Below, piece after piece: positions 16,799 through 25,373 of a stretch of DNA of 54,183 bases. Position numbers and translations under genes: made by a program. The notes beneath the pieces are model-generated. The model ran no database searches and was not told the origin of the DNA. It saw nothing but the letters and a program-made list of their open reading frames with translations. The stretch is from Bacteroidales bacterium (GTDB lineage: Bacteria > Bacteroidota > Bacteroidia > Bacteroidales > CG2-30-32-10): contig DAOQAK010000024.1 in NCBI GenBank assembly GCA_035353855.1, forward strand, positions 1 through 54,183, given 5' to 3'. Every line of letters starts with the position of its first letter. The first letter of the stretch is position 1.

Positions 16799-18388
16799 AT
16801 GCAGAAAAAATGTTTACTTTTTTTATTTGCTGTAATCCTGGCAGGGTTAACAACATTTGGGCAAACAACTGCTACTGCAGATTTTCAGGATACTTCTTAT
16901 AATAAATATCGAATTCCATCAATAAATGCGGGAGTTGGTATCATGACATATTATGGTGATATCAGTTCTTTTAATGACGACATTACTCATGTAGGAAGGT
17001 TCAATAAAGCTTTTTATCTTTCTGCGGAACAACGCATCAATAAATTTTTCGGAATTTCACTCAATGCTTTAAAAGGAACACTATCTGAAACAGATAACAG
17101 GCCGAACAGGCATTTAAATTTTTACACCGACGTTCTGCAAGGCGGATTAAATGCGACTCTTCACATCGACAATGATTTTATTATTAGCAAACGCTCAAGG
17201 TTTTCATGTTTCTTTACCGGTGGCATTGGCATGATAAAATTTGAACCTTATGGCGATTTTCGCGACAAAAATAACAACTTATATTATTACTGGGATGATG
17301 GCACAATAAGAGATCAGGCTTTCGACTGGCAATATCCTCAAAATGGAGATACACTATACCGCGATTATGATTTTGAAACAAAACTCGACACAGCAAATAA
17401 ATATTCTGATAAAGCAATTACTCTTTCATTAGGCGGTGGAATCAATTTTAAATTCTCTGATCGACTTGAAGCAAATATTTCTTCAATTTATTATTTCACC
17501 AATACTGACGCTATTGATTATAAAACCAATTCCGATAAATTCAAATTTCTCTCTTCTACCAATGATGGGTACCTATATACTTTTGTTTCTCTTCAATATA
17601 ATTTAGGCGGAAAATCAGTATCCAATGGCGGTAATAAATATTATAAAGGAATTGATTTTAAAAAAATTGATAAGACTGATTCCGATAATGATAAAGTTAA
17701 AGATTACGATGATGAATGCCCTGATACTCCTACAGGTGTTAAAGTTGATATTCATGGCTGTCCTTTTGATGATGATAAAGACGGGGTTCCAAATTATTTG
17801 GACAAAGAATCAAATACTCCATTAGGAGTAATTGTTGATGAAGAAGGCGTAACTGTTTTAGCAAAAACTTTTGAAGATAAATATGTAACAGATTCACTAA
17901 TAATGTCAGGAGCTTTGGTTTATGACAGAGATTCCACTTTAACAAAATCGGATATTAGTGATAGCATCTATCAAGTTCTTCTATCACCACAAGCCAGAAT
18001 AGCAGATAACAGTGTAAATTTCCAAATTAAAAAGAATTATCAAAGCAATAATGGAAATAATCCTACTTACAATACAAATGTAGTTGTAAATGTTAAAGAT
18101 AAACCTAATCAAATTGGTGGTGTAACATACAAAGTTCAAATTGGGTCATCTTCAAGTTCTGATTTAAAACCATTCTTTGAGACAAATTATAACATTACAG
18201 AAGCTATTAATGTTGAAACATATCAAGGCGCATATAAATATTCTGTTGGTTCGTTCAATTCTTATGCTGCAGCAAGACAACATGCCAATTCGATTAGAGC
18301 TAAAACAAATTTAAGTGCATTTGTTATAGCATTTAAAGATGGTGCACGCATACCTGTTTCTGATGCAAAAGTTATTACAGGCGAATAA
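16799..18388 (+). CDS. Outer-membrane beta-barrel protein with TSP3 repeats and SPOR domain
   Basis: This 529-residue protein has a signal peptide (about 1-21, ending TTFGQ). Residues about 25-275 have the alternating pattern of a small outer-membrane beta-barrel. A calcium-binding thrombospondin type 3-like stretch rich in Asp (DSDNDKVKDYDDECPD, then DDDKDGVPNYLD) follows. A C-terminal SPOR domain (about 440-515, beginning TYKVQIGSS and containing YKYSVGSFNSYAAARQHA) can bind denuded peptidoglycan glycan strands. The layout resembles OmpA-type proteins that link outer membrane and wall, with SPOR replacing the OmpA domain. A strong hairpin terminator follows, so it is transcribed alone. The exact role is unknown; an envelope-tethering function is inferred. 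Confidence 0.8.
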   Translation: MQKKCLLFLFAVILAGLTTFGQTTATADFQDTSYNKYRIPSINAGVGIMTYYGDISSFNDDITHVGRFNKAFYLSAEQRINKFFGISLNALKGTLSETDNRPNRHLNFYTDVLQGGLNATLHIDNDFIISKRSRFSCFFTGGIGMIKFEPYGDFRDKNNNLYYYWDDGTIRDQAFDWQYPQNGDTLYRDYDFETKLDTANKYSDKAITLSLGGGINFKFSDRLEANISSIYYFTNTDAIDYKTNSDKFKFLSSTNDGYLYTFVSLQYNLGGKSVSNGGNKYYKGIDFKKIDKTDSDNDKVKDYDDECPDTPTGVKVDIHGCPFDDDKDGVPNYLDKESNTPLGVIVDEEGVTVLAKTFEDKYVTDSLIMSGALVYDRDSTLTKSDISDSIYQVLLSPQARIADNSVNFQIKKNYQSNNGNNPTYNTNVVVNVKDKPNQIGGVTYKVQIGSSSSSDLKPFFETNYNITEAINVETYQGAYKYSVGSFNSYAAARQHANSIRAKTNLSAFVIAFKDGARIPVSDAKVITGE

Positions 18389-18408
18389 AAAATATTACTA
18401 TTATAACC

Positions 18409-18433
18409 AAAGCCCTGCAAAGGGCTTTTTTTA
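18409..18433 (+). terminator. Rho-independent terminator
   Basis: An 8-bp stem AAAGCCCT/AGGGCTTT with a GCAA tetraloop runs directly into a T tract. It lies 20 bases after the stop codon of the SPOR protein gene and is the clearest terminator in the window. Confidence 0.9.
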
Positions 18434-18454
18434 TTTCTAATTATAATAACAAAA

Positions 18455-18886
18455 ATGAAACTTAAAATTCCTATCGAAATTATTGAGCTTGAACCTGAAA
18501 GTTTTCACCTTTTTATTGAAGGTCATATTAATGGAAAGCCAGCAAATATGCTTGTTGACACAGGTGCATCAAAAACAGTTTTTGATTTGAACAGAATTTC
18601 AAATTTTATAAACAAACGGAAAAAAAAATTTGAATCTTTTGAAAAAACAACAACCGGCTTAGGCACCAACTCAATGGAAAGCCATTTTACCAATTTTAAA
18701 AAATTTAATATTAAGAAATTGGCTTTTGTTGATTTTAAAGCAATTTTGCTTGACATGACTCATGTAAATCAATCTTATGAAATGCTAAAAATGAAACCTA
18801 TTGATGGGGTTTTAGGCAGCGATCTGCTTATGAAATATAAATCGGTGATTGATTATAAGAAACATATTATCTCTTTTGAATATTAA
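18455..18886 (+). CDS. Small retropepsin-like aspartic protease
   Basis: This 143-residue protein carries a single aspartic protease motif, LVDTGASKTVFD, with catalytic Asp35-Thr36-Gly37-Ala38. The second hallmark IDGVLGSDLL lies near residue 115. This is the clan AA, retropepsin-like fold seen in many bacterial gag-asp family proteins, which work as homodimers because each chain provides one Asp. There is no signal peptide, so it should be cytosolic. It is not part of a retroelement: no reverse transcriptase or integrase is nearby. The stop codon overlaps the convergent alkaline phosphatase gene by 20 bases. Substrate unknown. Confidence 0.8.
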   Translation: MKLKIPIEIIELEPESFHLFIEGHINGKPANMLVDTGASKTVFDLNRISNFINKRKKKFESFEKTTTGLGTNSMESHFTNFKKFNIKKLAFVDFKAILLDMTHVNQSYEMLKMKPIDGVLGSDLLMKYKSVIDYKKHIISFEY

Positions 18887-20132
18887 TCAAATTAAGTATT
18901 TTAGATTTAATATCTGAATTTTCAAAAATACCTGTAAAGTTTTCACATCCCTGCCCTATTGTCCAAATCCCTACGGGTAGCCCTGAGTGTTCATTAGTGG
19001 TCCATCCTATCTGTGCATCATAATTATATTTTGCAACAGTAACGCTGTCTGAAAATATTAAGGATTTTTTCTGCAATGTAAGTTTATTCGGGTAACATCG
19101 ATAACTATTTATTGAAGAACTATTCGAATCATCAAATCCACGACCTAATGTAAGACCACCGGTTTCATGATCAGCAGTAACAATGATTAAAGTATTTTCA
19201 GGATTTTTCAAATAAAACCCGTATGCTTTTTTAACAGCATCGTTAAAAGCAATAACTTCACCAACAGCTGTAGCAGCATCATTATCATGACATGCCCAGT
19301 CAATTTTACCGCCTTCAACCATGATAAAAAAACCGGTATCATTTTTTAAACTATTGATGGCTGTTTCAGTGTAAACCGAGAGTTTATCTTCATATCCGGG
19401 AAAATCAATCACGTTAGGCAATGCATTTTTTTCATCGCTATATACATTCTTTAAATTTATTTGTTTATTTCTTATCAGTGTATCTATAATGATCACTGGC
19501 AACACAGTATTTTTATTTTTATCAAGCAACGAAGTGTTCAGTAAGAGGTTATATTTATTTTCTTTTAGTTTCAACAAAACCTGTTCAAAGTTTTTATAAA
19601 TTCTTTTTGAAGTATCGGCATTTCCCAGCATAAAACCACCACCAGCAAAAAAATCAAAATGACTTTTAATTAATTCATTTGTGAGGTTATCATAATTTTT
19701 CCGAGTAGGTTCATGCCCAAAAAATGCTGCAGGAGTAGCATGATTTAGAGGAACGCTTGTGAGAATTCCTATTTTAAATTTTTGTTTCTTTAAATATTCT
19801 GCAATACTTTCAAACGATTTATATTTCGACATTCCAATCATCCCGTAATTTGTTTTTTCACCACAGGCAATTGCAGTACCGGCAGCACCCGAATCTGTTA
19901 TTCTGAAGGTATCAAGACAATCGGTTTTTGTTAATCCAAATTTCCATGAATTATCTAAAAATATTAATTTTTCATCTTTAAAATATTCTAAATATTTTTC
20001 TGTTAGAAAAACCTGGTTCAATCCCATGCCATCACCAATAAAAACAAAAATGTACTTAGGCGGAATACCTGAAAAAGCTGTCTTAAAAAATAGAGCCGAA
20101 ATGAATAGAGAAACAAAAAATATTTTTTTCAT
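18867..20132 (-). CDS. Alkaline phosphatase
   Basis: I start this gene at the ATG at 20132, giving 421 residues with a classic signal peptide (MKKIFFVSLF, then hydrophobic to about residue 21). A longer in-frame reading to 20333 adds 67 residues ahead of that signal and is unlikely. Alkaline phosphatase motifs are FIGDGMG (metal ligand Asp34), the nucleophile in TDSGAAGTA (Ser81), a downstream HDNDAATAVGE segment and TADHETGG near the C-terminus. The enzyme should hydrolyse phosphomonoesters in the periplasm or at the cell surface with two Zn and one Mg. No sorting domain is evident at the C-terminus. No Pho-box-like signal was recognised. Confidence 0.88.
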   Translation of the reverse strand: MKKIFFVSLFISALFFKTAFSGIPPKYIFVFIGDGMGLNQVFLTEKYLEYFKDEKLIFLDNSWKFGLTKTDCLDTFRITDSGAAGTAIACGEKTNYGMIGMSKYKSFESIAEYLKKQKFKIGILTSVPLNHATPAAFFGHEPTRKNYDNLTNELIKSHFDFFAGGGFMLGNADTSKRIYKNFEQVLLKLKENKYNLLLNTSLLDKNKNTVLPVIIIDTLIRNKQINLKNVYSDEKNALPNVIDFPGYEDKLSVYTETAINSLKNDTGFFIMVEGGKIDWACHDNDAATAVGEVIAFNDAVKKAYGFYLKNPENTLIIVTADHETGGLTLGRGFDDSNSSSINSYRCYPNKLTLQKKSLIFSDSVTVAKYNYDAQIGWTTNEHSGLPVGIWTIGQGCENFTGIFENSDIKSKILNLINIQKR

Positions 20133-20675
20133 CAGTAAAAAATTATAATTTTTATAAAATCTGAATATTATCAGTAATAACTTTTTTGTTACCAGTTCCC
20201 ATCCATGATATCCATTGTTACGCAACACTTGCTTGCTCGTGAATATCAATCCTAAAGTAAACCCTATATTGAAATCCTTTTTGAATTTATTTATCATGAT
20301 TGGTGCATGTTTTCGTTCGCATGGATATTTCATATCATATTATACTCGTTCTTATCAAGAATGCGAAAACAAATTTGATTAGAACAAGTTATGTCGATAG
20401 GAACAAAATAAGAAAAATGCAAATCTTTTCCGTATCGGTATAAAATATTCTAAGCAAAAATATACTTTTTTAATCTCATTAAAACTTAAATATTAGTAAT
20501 TTTACATCAATATTGATTCCTGTTCAATATTTAACAGAAATAATAAATAATGTTGAATAAAGACAAAATTTTTAATAGTAAATTTTTCAATTATACTTTT
20601 GTTGCAAAAAGATTCATATCAAAATAAAAAAACTGAAAACTCAAACAATATCTTAATATCTAAATATCATTTTAT
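20133..20675. other. Divergent intergenic region, no gene seen
   Basis: About 540 AT-rich bases separate the alkaline phosphatase from the DapA-family gene. The first 200 bases remain open on the minus strand in frame with the phosphatase but look non-coding: they encode a basic, low-complexity peptide upstream of a good signal peptide. A TACTTTTG box at 20594-20601 probably drives the DapA-family gene. I see no RNA gene. Confidence 0.5.
20594..20601 (+). promoter_or_regulatory. Candidate -7 box TACTTTTG for the DapA-family gene
   Basis: An exact TAnnTTTG match 75 bases before the ATG at 20676. No convincing -33 element is seen. Confidence 0.4.
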
Positions 20676-21560
20676 ATGTTAAAAGGCGCGTATACATTAC
20701 TCATCACTCCATTCAAAAAAGATCTTTCATTAGATGAAGAAGGATTGAAAAGACTTGTTGAAATGCAAGTGGAATCAGGCATTCACGGAATAGCTCCATT
20801 AGGAGTTACCGGTGAAAATACGATGATGACAGATAACGAAATTTATAAAGTTGTTGAAATAATTGCTAAACATGCAAAAGGAAAAGCAAAAATAGTTCCC
20901 GATGCATGCAGCACCAGTCTTTGGGAAGCGAAGGAACGTGTACAACGGTTCATTGATTTGGGAGCTGATTATATTTCGGTATTTACACCTTATTTTGTTT
21001 TACCTAAACAAGAAGGATTGATCGACTTTTACGAAAAACTTGCCGATTTTTCTAAAGTTCCCATTGTTCTTCATAATGCGCCCGAACGTACCGGTGTAGA
21101 TCTATTACCAGAAACCACAGGACATCTTTCTAAACACCCCAATATTAGTGGCATTAAAGATGGCAATAAAAAGCTCGACCATCTTGCAAAAATTTTATAC
21201 CTCACAAAAGACCAGGATTTTGATGTATTTACAGGAAAAGATACAACCGCTTATCCACTGATTTCGTTTGGTGGAGCCGGAACTTTTACTGTTGCCGGAA
21301 ATGCAATTCCAAAAGTAATGAAAGAATTAACAGAGGCAGCTCTTTCAGGTAACATGAAGAAAGCAGAACAAATGCATTTTGAATATTACGAATTATTTGA
21401 AGCATTCCGTTTTGAATCGAACCCAATGGCTGCAAAAATGGCGCTGAACCTTATGGGGCTTCCTGCCGGCGGTCATCGCTCGCCACTTACACCTCTCAGC
21501 GAAGGAAAAACAAAAATTTTAAAATCGCTGATGATACAAAAAGGTTTGATAAAAGAATAA
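20676..21560 (+). CDS. DapA-family (class I aldolase) protein lacking the DapA catalytic triad
   Basis: The 294-residue protein aligns with E. coli DapA without offset at the key sites. It keeps the Schiff-base Lys161 (GIKDGN) and the carboxylate-binding Arg138 (PERTG). The proton-relay triad of dihydrodipicolinate synthase (Thr44, Tyr107, Tyr133) is replaced by Val44 (LGVTGEN), Phe107 (TPYF) and His133 (LHNAPERTG). The family (the N-acetylneuraminate lyase superfamily) does pyruvate aldol chemistry, and the TIM barrel should be intact. The neighbours thrB, asd and lysC point to lysine synthesis, but losing all three residues argues for altered chemistry or another aldehyde substrate. I therefore give no gene symbol. 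Alternatives are a 2-keto-3-deoxy sugar-acid aldolase, or a DapA variant with a rearranged relay using His133. Confidence 0.8.
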   Translation: MLKGAYTLLITPFKKDLSLDEEGLKRLVEMQVESGIHGIAPLGVTGENTMMTDNEIYKVVEIIAKHAKGKAKIVPDACSTSLWEAKERVQRFIDLGADYISVFTPYFVLPKQEGLIDFYEKLADFSKVPIVLHNAPERTGVDLLPETTGHLSKHPNISGIKDGNKKLDHLAKILYLTKDQDFDVFTGKDTTAYPLISFGGAGTFTVAGNAIPKVMKELTEAALSGNMKKAEQMHFEYYELFEAFRFESNPMAAKMALNLMGLPAGGHRSPLTPLSEGKTKILKSLMIQKGLIKE

Positions 21561-21632
21561 AATAGTTTAAAATTCAAAGTTTGATGTTTAATTTTTAAAT
21601 CTATTGAACTGTGTGTTTAATAAATATATATT

Positions 21633-22547
21633 ATGAATAAAATTACTTTACGTTCACCTGCAACTAGTGCCAATGTCGGACCAGGCTATGATATTTTTGC
21701 AATGGCATTAAAAGAACCTTATGATGAAATAACCATCTCGTTAAATGATTCAGGGAAAATTGAAATCTGCATTAGCGGAGAGCATGGCAATATTCCTACA
21801 AATGTAGAAGATAATACCGCAGGGCTTGCAACTCTGGAGCTTTTCAAGAGAAAAAAAATACAGCAGGGAGTTACCATTGAAATAAATAAAAAAATGCCAA
21901 GTGGTGGCGGTCTTGGAACTACAGGAGCTTCGGCATCAGCAGCAATTGTAGGACTTAACAAACTTCTTAACCTTAACCTTTCATTCAACGAACTGATTGA
22001 TATAGCGCGTATGGGCGAAGTTGCATCAGGTGGTTCGCCACATGCCGATAATGTTGCCGCTTCAATTATGGGAGGATTTGTGCTGGTAAAAAGTTACCAT
22101 CCGATTGATGTCCTAAAACTTGATATTCCTGAGTTTCCTATTGTTCTTGCAGCTATTCGTAAAAGTCAGCGTACAACCCGAGGATTCATTACTTATGAGA
22201 TCGGACAGGAAAAGTTAAAAGAGCAGATGGCCCGCTGTTCGCGCGTGATTCATGCACTTCACACAAAAGACATTGCCGAATTTGGTAGTGCAATTAATGT
22301 TGACCATATTGCCGAACCCGTTCGTGGTGCTGCTATTCCCGAATATTTAGATGCAAAGAAAAAAGCTTTGGAAGCCGGTGCATTTGGTTGTACAATAAGT
22401 GGAGGTGGTTCATCAATAATTGCTTTTTGCAGTTTAGAAAAACAAAAAGAAATTGCAGAAATATTTGAAAAAAGTTTTTCACCTAATCCACATTACGTAA
22501 AAACAATTTGTTCTTTTACCAGTAACACAGGCGTTCACGAAATTTAA
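21633..22547 (+). CDS. thrB: Homoserine kinase
   Basis: This 304-residue GHMP kinase opens with the ThrB signature SPATSANVGPGYD (8-20) and has the GHMP phosphate-binding loop MPSGGGLGTTGASASAA (88-104) and a C-terminal ISGGGSSIIAF motif. ThrB phosphorylates homoserine to O-phosphohomoserine, the branch to threonine. It lies 72 bases after the DapA-family gene on the same strand, among other aspartate-pathway genes. Threonine synthase (thrC) and homoserine dehydrogenase are not in the window. Length and motifs are normal; the loop reads GLGTTGAS rather than the more usual GLGSSAAS. Confidence 0.9.
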   Translation: MNKITLRSPATSANVGPGYDIFAMALKEPYDEITISLNDSGKIEICISGEHGNIPTNVEDNTAGLATLELFKRKKIQQGVTIEINKKMPSGGGLGTTGASASAAIVGLNKLLNLNLSFNELIDIARMGEVASGGSPHADNVAASIMGGFVLVKSYHPIDVLKLDIPEFPIVLAAIRKSQRTTRGFITYEIGQEKLKEQMARCSRVIHALHTKDIAEFGSAINVDHIAEPVRGAAIPEYLDAKKKALEAGAFGCTISGGGSSIIAFCSLEKQKEIAEIFEKSFSPNPHYVKTICSFTSNTGVHEI

Positions 22548-22590
22548 AAATAATCTGAATCTTAATTATTTTTTTCTTTAAAAATATTTT

Positions 22591-22695
22591 ACACCTAAAT
22601 ATCTAAGTGTATCTTTGTGCTTTAAGTGTCTTAGTTGAATAATTGATATTCTTTTTTTACCACTTAGACACTGAGTACACTAAGAATCATTAAGA
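22591..22695. repeat. Degenerate CTTAGTGT-type intergenic repeats
   Basis: Short related words (CTAAGTGT, AAGTGTCTTAGT, and the reverse forms ACTTAGACACT and ACACTAAG) recur in the gap between thrB and the SDR gene, in both orientations. They could fold into an imperfect hairpin. They end just before the SDR start codon. Confidence 0.4.
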
Positions 22696-22707
22696 AACAT
22701 TTCTGAT

Positions 22708-23472
22708 ATGAAAAATAATCTCAACGAAAAAATTATACTTGTTACGGGTTCTTCCCGTGGAATAGGCAAAGCGATAGCAATGATACTTGCACAAGCAGGA
22801 GCAAAAATCATTGTTCACTATTCAAAAAACGCTGTTGCTGCTGAAGAAACATTGAAGCAATTAGGCGAAAATGGATTGTATACAGTTAAAGCAGACTTAA
22901 GCAAAGAAGATGAAATAATTGCGATGGTCAAATTAATTGAAAGTAAAACAGGAAAAATTGATGTGCTGGTTAACAATGCAGCCTGGCATTCCAATATGAA
23001 ACCATTGGAAAATAATTTTGACACATGGTTTACCGACTGGAAAGGCACAATAGCATCAAACCTCAACGGCACAGCTTGCTTATCATACCTTGCCTCCAAA
23101 TTAATGTTGAAAAATAGTGGCGGAAGAATCATAAACATTTCATCTCGCGGCGCATTCCGCGGCGAACCTGAATCATGGGCTTATGGAGCTAGCAAAGCCG
23201 GATTGAATTCACTTGGTCAATCAATGGCAAAAGCATTAGCACCACAAAAAATATTCGTGTTCACTATTGCACCCGGATTTGTTTCAACTGAGATGTCCCA
23301 AAAAATTCTTAACAGCCCTCAGGGTGATGAAATCCGCAACCAGAGCCCATTTGGCAGAGTTGCTCTTCCTGGAGAAATAGCAAAGATAGTTTTATTCTTT
23401 GCGGGCGAAGCTCCTGAATTCATGACAGGATGTATCGTTGATATCAACGGTGCGTCTTACCTCAGGACATAA
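22708..23472 (+). CDS. Short-chain dehydrogenase/reductase
   Basis: This 254-residue classical SDR has the NAD(P)-binding TGSSRGIG motif (14-21), NNAA at 89-92 and the catalytic triad Ser146, Tyr159, Lys163 (YGASK). Its C-terminus (PGEIAKIVLFFAGE, then TGCIVDINGA) resembles FabG-type 3-oxoacyl-ACP reductases and sugar or alcohol dehydrogenases. Arg in SSRG suggests an NADPH preference. The last 11 bases overlap the convergent asd gene. Location beside amino-acid genes gives no direct clue to the substrate, which I leave open. Confidence 0.85.
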   Translation: MKNNLNEKIILVTGSSRGIGKAIAMILAQAGAKIIVHYSKNAVAAEETLKQLGENGLYTVKADLSKEDEIIAMVKLIESKTGKIDVLVNNAAWHSNMKPLENNFDTWFTDWKGTIASNLNGTACLSYLASKLMLKNSGGRIINISSRGAFRGEPESWAYGASKAGLNSLGQSMAKALAPQKIFVFTIAPGFVSTEMSQKILNSPQGDEIRNQSPFGRVALPGEIAKIVLFFAGEAPEFMTGCIVDINGASYLRT

Positions 23473-24445
23473 ATTTTTCTTTTACATATTCTGCAATCTG
23501 AACAGCGTTGGTAGCCGCGCCTTTCCGAAGGTTATCGGCTACTACCCACATATTCCATGCATAATCATTGAATAGATCTTTTCTGATTCGGCTTACAAAA
23601 ACTTCATCTTTTTCCTGAGCTTCAAGTGCAGTGGTATATTCTTCATTATTGGTTTTAAGAATCAATCCTGCTGCATCCTTTAATGCTGCAATAATTTTTT
23701 CTTTACTTACCTTTTTTTCTAACTCCACATAAACAGATTCAGAATGACCGCCTCTAACTGCAACACGGGCAGCAGTGGCACTTACGGAAATATTATTATC
23801 ATTAAATATTTTTCTTGTTTCATTTACCAATTTCATTTCTTCTTTTGTGTAATCGTTATCGGTAAATACATCGCATTGCGGAATGCAATTCAAATCAATC
23901 TGACGGGCATAAAATTTACTACTATCATCTCCAACTCTTTCTTTTTCAAGTTGAGTAATACCTTTAATCCCGCTTCCAGTAACTGATTGGTAAGTTGAAA
24001 CAATAATTTTTTTAATTCCAAAATTTCTATATAATGGCGCTAAGGCAACAAGCATCTGTATTGTAGAGCAATTCGGATTGGCAATAATTCTGTTTTCTTT
24101 TTTTAATGAATCGATATTCACTTCAGGCACGATAAGCGGAATAACAGGATTCATACGCCATGCCGAAGAATTATCAATTACATAACAACCTGCTGCTGCA
24201 AACTTTTCAGCCCAATTCAACGACACATCGCTACCTGCAGAAAACAAAACAATATGTGGTTTTTCATCGAGTGCTTGTTGAATTGAACATACCTTAACTT
24301 TTTTATTATTATAATAAATTTCTTTCCCTGCTGATTTTTCAGATGCTGCGGGAATTAACACATCAACCGGAAATTTTTTTTCTTCCAGAACTTTTATCAT
24401 CACAGAGCCAACTAATCCTGTTGCTCCTACTACTGCTACTTTCAT
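23462..24445 (-). CDS. asd: Aspartate-semialdehyde dehydrogenase
   Basis: This 327-residue enzyme reduces aspartyl phosphate to aspartate semialdehyde, the branch point for lysine and for homoserine-derived amino acids. The NADP-binding GATGLVG motif is at 7-13, the catalytic Cys126 lies in ANPNCST, and the substrate-binding region includes the conserved VTGSGIKG and the RGGHSE motif with the catalytic histidine. Length is typical. It is the last gene of the minus-strand operon lysC-metY-metA-asd, starting 7 bases after metA, and should share the SAM-riboswitch control at 28413-28522. Its end overlaps the convergent SDR gene by 11 bases. Confidence 0.94.
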   Translation of the reverse strand: MKVAVVGATGLVGSVMIKVLEEKKFPVDVLIPAASEKSAGKEIYYNNKKVKVCSIQQALDEKPHIVLFSAGSDVSLNWAEKFAAAGCYVIDNSSAWRMNPVIPLIVPEVNIDSLKKENRIIANPNCSTIQMLVALAPLYRNFGIKKIIVSTYQSVTGSGIKGITQLEKERVGDDSSKFYARQIDLNCIPQCDVFTDNDYTKEEMKLVNETRKIFNDNNISVSATAARVAVRGGHSESVYVELEKKVSKEKIIAALKDAAGLILKTNNEEYTTALEAQEKDEVFVSRIRKDLFNDYAWNMWVVADNLRKGAATNAVQIAEYVKEKFMS

Positions 24446-24452
24446 AATTTAT

Positions 24453-25370
24453 TTATTTTATTTCGTGAATATCATATGGTGTTTCCTGGTAAACATAATA
24501 GTTCAACCAGTTTGAAAAAAGTAAGTTAGCATGACTACGCCAGTTTACTATCGGATAATTATTTTCATTATTACCCGGAAAATAATTTAATGGTTTTTCA
24601 ATTTTCAATCCTTTATTTTTATCGCGTAAATATTCGGCCTTTAAAGTCAGCGCGTCGTATTCCGAATGACCGGTAACAAATATTCTTCTTCTATTTACTG
24701 CTGTTGCTAAATATACGCCGGCTTCAGGCGACTCAGCAAGCAATTGTAAATCTTTTACTTTTAAAATATCTTCTTTTTTTACTGTTGTATGCCTGCTGTG
24801 TGGGGCAGTGAAAACATCATCAAATCCTCTAACAATAGGAGGTTTATTATTTAATAATTTATGTTCAAAAACCCCAAAAACCTTTTTCGGCAACAAGCAT
24901 TTTTCTATTCCGTAATAATAATAAAGCGCAGCCTGTGCAGCCCAGCAAATATAGAAAGTACTGGTAACATTTGTTTTTGCCCATTCAAAAATTTCAGTAA
25001 TTTCTTTCCAGTATAAAACATTTTCAAATGCTTCCTGTTCAACAGGCGCACCGGTTACAATCATTCCATCATATTTTTTATTTTTTACATTTGAAAATGT
25101 ATTGTAAAAATTTTTCAGATGCGATTCGGCTGTATTCTTCGGTTTGTAAGTTCCGGTCATCAGCAAATCGATTTCAACCTGTAATGGAGTGTTTGACAAC
25201 AAGCGCATCAGTTGTGTTTCCGTATCGATCTTCAACGGCATTAAATTTACAATCGCAATGTTAAGCGGTCGGATATCCTGATGTGACGCCTTCCTCCTGC
25301 CTATTACAAAAATATTTTCATTTTGTAAAATATCTTTAGCAGGTAACCTGTCGGGAATATTTATTGGCAT
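24453..25370 (-). CDS. metA: Homoserine O-acetyltransferase (MetA family)
   Basis: The 305-residue protein is a full-length MetA-family enzyme with Cys142 as nucleophile (YICWAAQA) and His235/Glu237 (VTGHSEYD). Position 111, which separates the acyl-CoA specificities, is glutamate in GAPVEQ. In the family, Glu111 goes with acetyl-CoA and Gly111 (as in E. coli) with succinyl-CoA, so I infer O-acetylhomoserine as product. This agrees with the O-acetylhomoserine sulfhydrylase encoded 3 bases upstream. It is part of the riboswitch-led lysC-metY-metA-asd operon. The many public annotations of such genes as succinyltransferases would be misleading here. Confidence 0.92.
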   Translation of the reverse strand: MPINIPDRLPAKDILQNENIFVIGRRKASHQDIRPLNIAIVNLMPLKIDTETQLMRLLSNTPLQVEIDLLMTGTYKPKNTAESHLKNFYNTFSNVKNKKYDGMIVTGAPVEQEAFENVLYWKEITEIFEWAKTNVTSTFYICWAAQAALYYYYGIEKCLLPKKVFGVFEHKLLNNKPPIVRGFDDVFTAPHSRHTTVKKEDILKVKDLQLLAESPEAGVYLATAVNRRRIFVTGHSEYDALTLKAEYLRDKNKGLKIEKPLNYFPGNNENNYPIVNWRSHANLLFSNWLNYYVYQETPYDIHEIK

Positions 25371-25373
25371 AAC

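Noticed and set aside
18455..18886. Retrotransposon or retroviral origin for the retropepsin-like gene
   Set aside because: No reverse transcriptase, integrase or terminal repeats are nearby; isolated clan AA proteases are common in bacteria.
20133..20333. A 67-residue N-terminal extension of the alkaline phosphatase
   Set aside because: It precedes a complete signal peptide beginning at the ATG at 20132, and its composition is unlike a coding region.
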